Assembly (NCBI GenBank): GCA_030590265.1
Contig: JAUUYW010000091.1
Location: 1-10,393 of the forward strand
Source of the DNA: Candidatus Krumholzibacteriia bacterium
Lineage (GTDB): Bacteria > Krumholzibacteriota > Krumholzibacteriia > LZORAL124-64-63
Length of the DNA stretch: 10,393 nucleotides
Direction: 5' to 3'
A program made the position numbers and the translations under genes. Below, piece after piece: positions 6,185 to 10,393 of the stretch. Position 1 is the first letter of the stretch; each line of letters opens with the position of its first letter. A model generated the notes under the pieces. It had not been told where the DNA came from. It did not search any database and was given only the letters and a program-made list of their open reading frames with translations.

Positions 6185-7555
6185 ATGCCAGGACTCAATT
6201 CCATCATGGATTCAAGCCTTTCGGCTTTGTTTGCCGCCCAGGCTGGATTGGCCACCACTGGTCACAACATCGCCAATGCCAACACCTTGGGCTACAGCCG
6301 TCAAACTGTGACCTTTGCCGCCAGAAGGCCCGACATTCTACCTTACGGAGCTTTGGGACGGGGTGTGGAAATCCAGGGTATCCGGCGAATTCAGGATGAT
6401 TTTTTAACCAGCAACATGCGGGTCCAAAAAGCACGCATGGAGTCTTTTGCAGCCGTGGATTCGGCCCTCTATGAAGTGGAAGCCATTCTGGGTTCGGTGG
6501 AAAACGATCACCTGGGCAGTGCATTGACCAATTTTTTCAACAGCTGGGAAGCCCTGGCCCAACCTCCCATCAACACCACTTTGAAACAGGATGTGGTCAG
6601 CAGTGGCATCAGTCTCGTGAATGATTTCCACTCCATCAACGATTCACTGGATGACCTTGAAGCCAACATCGAACTCAACATCCAATCGGAAATTGGCAAC
6701 CTCAATCGCCTGTTGGAAGGGGTTTCAGGGATGAATGCCCAAATCATGGCGGCTGAATCCAATGGACATCCTGCCAATGATTTGCGCGACCAGAGGGATT
6801 TGTTGATCACCCAGGTTTCCGAAATTGCCGAGGTATCGGTTTTGGAACGGGAGGATGGCACCAAAGATTTGATCATTGCCGGCCGCACCATGGTGGCCCG
6901 CGATACGGTGACCAAATTTGAAAGCACCTATATAGAGACTTCCAATGGCTACGAGATGAGCATCGTCACTCAAGGTTACCATAAGGCAGTATCTCTATCG
7001 CCCGGCAAACTTCAAGGCCTGATGAACAGCCGGGATATCCATATCAAGGACGTAAGGGATCGGCTGGACCAACTGGCCGCCAATGTCATTGATCAGGTCA
7101 ACAGCCTGCACACCCAGGGCCGCACCTCCATCAGCAGCGGGCAGTCATTCTTCTCAGGTGATTCCATGCACACCATCGAGGTCAACCCGACCTTGACCGA
7201 CAACCCCAACATGGTGGCCACCGGAACAACCACAGCCGAAGGCGACAATACCATCGCCTTGGCCATTGCTGAACTGGCCAACGGAGGCTCGGGCGGCGTT
7301 GGAACCCAGAGTGTGGGGGATGAATATCGAGCCATGCTTACGGTTGTGGCTTCGAAACGCAACAGCTTCGAATTCATGGTGGAGAACCAACAAAATGTTG
7401 TGGCCGCTCTGGAGACCAAAATGGCCAGCATCAGCGGAGTAAGCCTGGATGAAGAAGGTGCCAATATGGTGCGTTACCAGAACAGTTACAACGCTGCAGC
7501 CAAAATCATAACCACAGTGCAAACCCTTTACGACACCCTGCTGAACATGATTTAG
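6185..7555 (+). CDS. flgK: Hook-filament junction protein FlgK (HAP1)
   Basis: FlgK is the first hook-filament junction protein, exported and assembled at the hook tip. The N-terminus has the conserved helix LFAAQAGLATTGHNIANANTLGYSRQTV (residues 15-42), followed by a GRGVEIQGIRRIQDDFL block typical of FlgK. The coiled region FNSWEALAQPP and HPANDLRDQRDLLITQVSEI are also family marks. The C-terminus, SLDEEGANMVRYQNSYNAAAKIITTVQTLYDTLLNMI, is the helical domain shared with flagellin and the hook protein. At 456 residues it is about 100 shorter than Salmonella FlgK (553). The family core is intact, so the missing part is probably surface-exposed middle domain. GGAGAGGA immediately upstream provides ribosome binding; flgN ends nine bases before. 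Confidence 0.97.
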   Translation: MPGLNSIMDSSLSALFAAQAGLATTGHNIANANTLGYSRQTVTFAARRPDILPYGALGRGVEIQGIRRIQDDFLTSNMRVQKARMESFAAVDSALYEVEAILGSVENDHLGSALTNFFNSWEALAQPPINTTLKQDVVSSGISLVNDFHSINDSLDDLEANIELNIQSEIGNLNRLLEGVSGMNAQIMAAESNGHPANDLRDQRDLLITQVSEIAEVSVLEREDGTKDLIIAGRTMVARDTVTKFESTYIETSNGYEMSIVTQGYHKAVSLSPGKLQGLMNSRDIHIKDVRDRLDQLAANVIDQVNSLHTQGRTSISSGQSFFSGDSMHTIEVNPTLTDNPNMVATGTTTAEGDNTIALAIAELANGGSGGVGTQSVGDEYRAMLTVVASKRNSFEFMVENQQNVVAALETKMASISGVSLDEEGANMVRYQNSYNAAAKIITTVQTLYDTLLNMI

Positions 7556-7590
7556 CTATGGGTCTTAAGAAAAAGAGGAGGTGAAACCGC

Positions 7591-9132
7591 ATGAGTATCC
7601 GCGTAACCGATAATTACATGTCTTCCATCCTGGTGGGCGACCTGAATCGCAGTCTTGGCCGTTTGTTGGAACAACAGCGCATGGCCGGCAGTATGCGACG
7701 TGTCAATTCTTTTGCCGATGATCCCCGGGCGGTTGGTACCATCCAACGCTACAACGCCCTGATCGCCAACAACGACCAATACCTCACCAATGTGACCAGA
7801 AGTCGCATCATTGTGGACGGAACAGATGTGGCGCTGCAGAACGTCAGTGAGGTTTTGGCTGATATCAGAGTGATTGCCCTGCGAGAATCTTCCGCCATTG
7901 CCACTCCACAGAGCCAGGAAACTTCGGTCATTGAAGTGGACAACCTGATCAACCGGCTTCTGGATGTTTTGAACACCAGTGTCGAAGGAAACTACCTGTT
8001 TTCCGGACGCCAGGTTAAAACTCCGCCCTTTGCCCGCAGTGGTGAAACGGTTTTGTATCAAGGTGATTCGGACATTATTGAAAGCCGGACAGGCCCCAAC
8101 AGCACCATGGCCGTGAACATTCCGGGGGATATTTTCTTGGGAACCCAGAGCTCGACTCTTGGGGGGCAAGTGGATATGGGTCCGCGGCTTGACTTGACCA
8201 CAAATCTTTCTGATTTGAATCTCGGAACTGGTTGGTCTCCCGGAACCATCTCCATCAGCGATGGTTCGGGTACAACCTATCAGGTGGATGTGAGTGGTGC
8301 CGTCACCATCAATGACCTGGCTACCACAATCAACGCCGCTACCGGTGGAACAATCAATCTTGGTATCAGCGCCAATGGTTCCAGTTTGGAAATCACAGGT
8401 GCCGGCCCCCTGGTGGTGGGCGAGATCAATGGTGGCACAACTGCCGGTTCCCTGGGCCTCAACGCCACAAGTCAGGGTGGAACCCTCACTGGCCGGGATG
8501 TTCGCACCATGGCCCTTCCAAGCACCAATCTTGCGGATATTGAGAATCTGAGCGGGAGTCTTCCCCTGGGGGTTATGATGGTCAATTGGCAAGGAACCGA
8601 TTATTCCGTCGACCTCAGTGCAGCAGTAACTTTGGGCGATTTGCAAACCATTTTCAATGCCGCTGTTCCGGGCATGGAGATGCAACTGCAAAACAACACC
8701 CTGAGCCTGGTGGGAGGTAGCCCGGAATCCTTCCTGGTCACCAATGGCGATGCCACCAACACCGCATCTGTCCTTGGTTTGAATGGAAATGGTACTCCAG
8801 TGCGTCTTTTCGGGATGCTGGAGGACCTTAAGATTGCCCTGCAAAACGGTGACAAGGATGAAATTCGTTCGGGCATGAGCGAACTCAATTCAATTGAAAA
8901 CACCATTTACCAGTTGCTGATGAAAAATGGAGGCCGCCAAAAAGACCTGGATTGGTCAGAGGCCATCCTCCGGCAAAGGGATGAACGTCTGCGAAGCAAT
9001 TTGTCCCTCGAGTACGACGCTGACATAGCCCAGGTCGCTTCTGACCTGAGCCAGGCGGAAACCAGCTACCAGGCCAGTCTCCTGGTAACCAGCAAGCTGT
9101 ACACCGCTAACCTGATGCAATATTTGCGTTAA
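7591..9132 (+). CDS. flgL: Hook-filament junction protein FlgL (HAP3), enlarged
   Basis: FlgL is the second junction protein, sitting between FlgK and the flagellin filament. The N-terminus (MSIRVTDNYMSSILVGDLNRSLGRLLEQQRMAGSMRRVNSFADDPRAV) and the C-terminus (SQAETSYQASLLVTSKLYTANLMQYL) match the flagellin-like helical domains of FlgL. VEGNYLFSGRQVKTPPF (about 131-147) is another FlgL signature. The protein has 513 residues against 317 in Salmonella. The extra length holds two related segments, about residues 218-291 and 324-398. Each contains a Y-x-VD-[VL]-S-x-AVT-[IL]-x-DL-x-T-I-x-NAA block and a terminal LGLN. These look like flagellin-IN motif repeats, best known from FliD and large flagellins. 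ATG 7591 follows a near-perfect GGAGGTGA (7577-7584). Confidence 0.95.
   Translation: MSIRVTDNYMSSILVGDLNRSLGRLLEQQRMAGSMRRVNSFADDPRAVGTIQRYNALIANNDQYLTNVTRSRIIVDGTDVALQNVSEVLADIRVIALRESSAIATPQSQETSVIEVDNLINRLLDVLNTSVEGNYLFSGRQVKTPPFARSGETVLYQGDSDIIESRTGPNSTMAVNIPGDIFLGTQSSTLGGQVDMGPRLDLTTNLSDLNLGTGWSPGTISISDGSGTTYQVDVSGAVTINDLATTINAATGGTINLGISANGSSLEITGAGPLVVGEINGGTTAGSLGLNATSQGGTLTGRDVRTMALPSTNLADIENLSGSLPLGVMMVNWQGTDYSVDLSAAVTLGDLQTIFNAAVPGMEMQLQNNTLSLVGGSPESFLVTNGDATNTASVLGLNGNGTPVRLFGMLEDLKIALQNGDKDEIRSGMSELNSIENTIYQLLMKNGGRQKDLDWSEAILRQRDERLRSNLSLEYDADIAQVASDLSQAETSYQASLLVTSKLYTANLMQYLR
8242..8784 (+). repeat. Two diverged flagellin-IN-like repeats within flgL
   Basis: The first copy covers residues about 218-291 of FlgL (8242-8463) and the second about 324-398 (8560-8784). 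YQVDVSGAVTINDLATTINAA in the first aligns with YSVDLSAAVTLGDLQTIFNAA in the second, identical at 13 of 21 positions. Both copies end in GLN preceded by a small residue and leucine. At the DNA level the copies are well diverged, so this is an old duplication or independent acquisition of the same module, not a recent tandem repeat. Confidence 0.7.
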
Positions 9133-9133
9133 C

Positions 9134-9180
9134 ATGGAGTTCTGCGGGATAGGAACCGCTAGAAAACCATCAACAAGGAG
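9134..9180 (+). promoter_or_regulatory. fliW leader with four GGA motifs, candidate CsrA target
   Basis: The 54-base flgL-fliW gap contains GGA at 9136-9138, 9147-9149, 9152-9154 and 9177-9179. Two of them extend to ANGGA (ATGGA at 9134 and AAGGA at 9175), and the last is part of the Shine-Dalgarno sequence AAGGAG. GCGG (9144-9147) can pair with CCGC (9156-9159), placing the 9152 GGA in an eight-base loop. CsrA is known to bind GGA, preferably ANGGA in hairpin loops, and to block ribosomes when one site overlaps the Shine-Dalgarno. Binding here is inferred from the motif pattern only. Confidence 0.4.
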
Positions 9181-9186
9181 CCTGTA

Positions 9187-9738
9187 ATGCCGAAGTTCAA
9201 GACAGTTCGATTCGGGGAGTTCGAGTACCGTGATGAGGACGTGATCCATTTGGCCGAAGGCCTGGTGGGGATGCCAAATCTGCGGAACTGGCTTATCCTG
9301 GAAATGGGGGATGATGTGCCCATGAAGTGGTTCCAATCCCTTGATAGAGGGGACTTTGGATTCCCGGTGGCGCAGTCATTTCTCTTCCATGACGACTACG
9401 ATGTGAAGGTTGGCCCGGGTCTGCGAGCTGCTCTCGGTACAAAAGATGAAGAAGACCTGGCCACCCTGATTATTACCACAGTGCACCCCGGAGGCGCCAA
9501 GATAACCGGCAACCTGTTGGCTCCATTAGTGATAGATACTGAAACCCGCACCGGGCGACAGTTGTCCATCGACGATGCCAAGTTCAGCATGCGGCAGGAA
9601 ATCAATTACTTCAAATTTGGGCTTGCCGTAAAATCAGATGCGTCGGACAAGGAAGAGACCATGACCATGGAAGAATCAGCCCAGGCAGAAGCAGGAGCAG
9701 ATGTTACTGCAAATACTCCTGAGCCAGTAGGGGTCTAG
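9187..9738 (+). CDS. fliW: Flagellar assembly factor FliW
   Basis: FliW is the cytoplasmic partner-switch protein that binds flagellin and CsrA. When flagellin is exported, FliW is freed and holds CsrA off flagellin mRNA. The 183-residue product has the family blocks: HLAEGLVGMPNLRNWLIL (residues 21-38), VPMKWFQSLDRGDFGFPV (44-61), TLIITTVHPGG (93-103), and ITGNLLAPLVIDTETRTGRQL (106-126). It ends its core near residue 149. The last 34 residues or so are an acidic, probably disordered tail (several E and D, then A/T/P-rich) beyond the usual length of about 145-150. AAGGAG at 9175-9180 sits six bases before ATG 9187. It lies directly before csrA, its regulatory partner. Confidence 0.97.
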   Translation: MPKFKTVRFGEFEYRDEDVIHLAEGLVGMPNLRNWLILEMGDDVPMKWFQSLDRGDFGFPVAQSFLFHDDYDVKVGPGLRAALGTKDEEDLATLIITTVHPGGAKITGNLLAPLVIDTETRTGRQLSIDDAKFSMRQEINYFKFGLAVKSDASDKEETMTMEESAQAEAGADVTANTPEPVGV

Positions 9739-9748
9739 ATAAACGCCC

Positions 9749-9786
9749 GGAGTTTCACGGGAAACTGCGGAGGCCGGACAGGGAGG
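9749..9786 (+). promoter_or_regulatory. csrA leader with five GGA motifs, candidate autoregulation site
   Basis: Within 36 bases before the csrA start there are GGA triplets at 9749-9751, 9760-9762, 9769-9771, 9776-9778 and 9782-9784. The last lies inside the GGGAGG Shine-Dalgarno sequence (9781-9786). AGTTTC (9751-9756) and GAAACT (9761-9766) form a six-base-pair hairpin with an ACGG loop, so the second GGA straddles loop and stem. Several GGA sites, one on the ribosome site, are how CsrA represses its known targets, including its own mRNA in E. coli. Autoregulation here is an inference. A G-rich leader by chance is the alternative. Confidence 0.45.
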
Positions 9787-9790
9787 TCCC

Positions 9791-10036
9791 GTGCTAATAC
9801 TCAGTCGCAAACGCAATGAAAAAATCATGATTGGGGATGACATCTCCATTATGATTGTGGATATCAGAGGGGACCAGGTGCAAATTGGCATTGATGCCCC
9901 ACGCAGCATTCCTGTGCATCGCCACGAGATTTACGAAGAAATCAAAAGCACGACCCTGGATGCAGCCGCCCGTGATGATCTGGACATGTCAGCCATTCGC
10001 AACAAAGTCAAAGGTTCCAATAAGGGGAATAAATAG
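9791..10036 (+). CDS. csrA: Translational regulator CsrA
   Basis: CsrA is a small homodimeric RNA-binding protein that blocks translation at GGA-containing leaders; in FliW-bearing bacteria its main known target is flagellin mRNA. The 81-residue product is a clear match: MLILSRKRNEKIMIGDDISIMIVDIRGDQVQIGIDAPRSIPVHRHEIYEEI. RNA-contact residues L4, R6 and R44 are all present. The loop usually reading GE after RK.. is NE here. Residues 52-81 form a C-terminal extension, helical at first (LDAAARDDLDMSAIRNKV) and then basic (KGSNKGNK). Longer C-terminal tails are typical of CsrA proteins that work with FliW. The start is GTG at 9791, with GGGAGG only four bases upstream. Last gene of the operon. 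Confidence 0.98.
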   Translation: MLILSRKRNEKIMIGDDISIMIVDIRGDQVQIGIDAPRSIPVHRHEIYEEIKSTTLDAAARDDLDMSAIRNKVKGSNKGNK

Positions 10037-10060
10037 CTGGATTCCTGGAACTGACAAATG

Positions 10061-10096
10061 AAAGCCGGAGCAACTACAGGCTGCTCCGGCTTTTTT
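10061..10096 (+). terminator. Intrinsic terminator after csrA
   Basis: GCCGGAGCA (10064-10072) pairs perfectly with TGCTCCGGC (10082-10090) around a nine-base loop, followed by six T (10091-10096). AAA at 10061-10063 extends the stem into the T run. This ends the flagellar operon 25 bases after the csrA stop. Read on the minus strand, the same stem is followed by TTTCATTTG, so it may also serve, less strongly, the convergent minus-strand ORF. Confidence 0.92.
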
Positions 10097-10113
10097 GTCT
10101 CATTTTTTCTCGT

Positions 10114-10393
10114 TCAGGCTCTGCGATCGAGGCATCCAGGGGAGGCTTGCGACTTGTATGCACCAACCGGTGTCCCGGACCCCGAAGTGATGGCTCGGCG
10201 CAAATCCCCTGCGCTGGCCTCCAGGCTTTCACCCCATTTGCCCTGAAGTTGAGCATCAACTGATTTCAATTTGGCCAGCGTGGTTTGACAACTCGTTCGT
10301 TCGGCCTCGGAACTTCCTCGGTATGTTTGATCGAATACAGCCATAACTTCACCACGGATTTCCAAAAGATCCCGGCAAAGGTCCATTTCACCA
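10114..10393 (-). CDS. Hypothetical protein, C-terminal part, convergent to csrA
   Basis: A minus-strand frame is open from the right edge to a TGA at 10114-10116. Its first ATG is at 10386, giving 90 residues, but the frame stays open upstream to the window edge (codons GGT, GAA), so the true start may lie outside. A second ATG at 10344 has GGTGA at usable spacing. Codon choice resembles the neighbouring genes. The protein looks mostly helical and soluble in its first half (EAERTSCQTTLAKLKSVDAQLQGKWGESLEASAGDLRRAI), then G/P-rich and basic at the end. No signal peptide, membrane segment or recognisable motif is seen. I do not recognise the family. It converges on csrA and shares the terminator at 10061-10096. 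Overlapping frames on both strands here are shorter or run through that terminator. Confidence 0.5.
   Translation of the reverse strand, partial: GEMDLCRDLLEIRGEVMAVFDQTYRGSSEAERTSCQTTLAKLKSVDAQLQGKWGESLEASAGDLRRAITSGSGTPVGAYKSQASPGCLDRRA

Noticed and set aside
7558..7584. Nine-codon mini-ORF (MGLKKKRR then stop) ending in AGG AGG TGA over the flgL ribosome site
   Set aside because: It has no Shine-Dalgarno of its own. The AGG AGG TGA is explained by the flgL ribosome binding site, so the frame is most likely chance.
7606..7613. ACCGATAA, resembling the -10 box of a sigma-28 flagellar promoter
   Set aside because: It lies inside the flgL coding sequence (codons for V-T-D-N, a conserved FlgL motif), and no TAAA-type -35 box occurs at the required spacing.
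7552..8844. 430-codon open frame on the minus strand opposite flgL
   Set aside because: It is antisense to a clear flgL gene, has low-complexity H/G/Q-rich content typical of a shadow frame, and begins and ends without regard to gene boundaries.
10058..10246. Plus-strand 62-codon frame after csrA
   Set aside because: It runs straight through the csrA terminator, has no ribosome binding site, and overlaps the better minus-strand frame.

Overview
The window is a late flagellar operon reading left to right on the + strand. Eleven complete, tightly packed genes occur in the order flgF, flgG, flgA, flgH, flgI, flgJ, flgN, flgK, flgL, fliW, csrA (positions 343 to 10036). The L-ring (FlgH) and P-ring (FlgI) genes show that the host is a diderm (Gram-negative) flagellated bacterium. 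A FliW-CsrA pair, which gammaproteobacteria normally lack, together with this gene order, points to a deltaproteobacterial-type (Desulfovibrio/Geobacter-like) or another non-gammaproteobacterial diderm lineage. The species cannot be fixed from the sequence alone. Base composition and codon use look uniform across the operon, and I see no insertion sequence, CRISPR array, tRNA, rRNA or other sign of recent transfer.

Left edge (1-342): a possible 17-codon tail of an upstream + strand gene ends at 54. It is followed by a convincing intrinsic terminator (112-152), an imperfect palindrome (221-246), and a sigma-54-type -24/-12 element (280-295) with exact GG-N10-GC spacing. The predicted transcript would start near 305 and carry a strong Shine-Dalgarno sequence just before the flgF TTG codon at 343.

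Operon body: FlgF and FlgG build the rod. FlgA, FlgH and FlgI build the P and L rings. FlgJ combines a rod-binding domain with a lytic transglycosylase that opens peptidoglycan. FlgN is the export chaperone for the hook-filament junction proteins FlgK and FlgL, encoded next. FliW and CsrA form the post-transcriptional module that links flagellin level to translation. Gaps between genes are 54 bases or less, and flgJ overlaps flgN by four bases. A strong intrinsic terminator (10061-10096) closes the operon. A convergent minus-strand ORF of unknown function lies at the right edge and probably runs off the window.

This is a recognisable system rather than an undescribed one. The points most worth a second look are clusters of GGA motifs, the core of CsrA sites, in both the fliW and csrA leaders; an FlgL enlarged by two flagellin-IN-like repeats; an SLT-type FlgJ; an FlgH without a lipobox cysteine; and the absence of flgM from its usual slot between flgJ and flgN.
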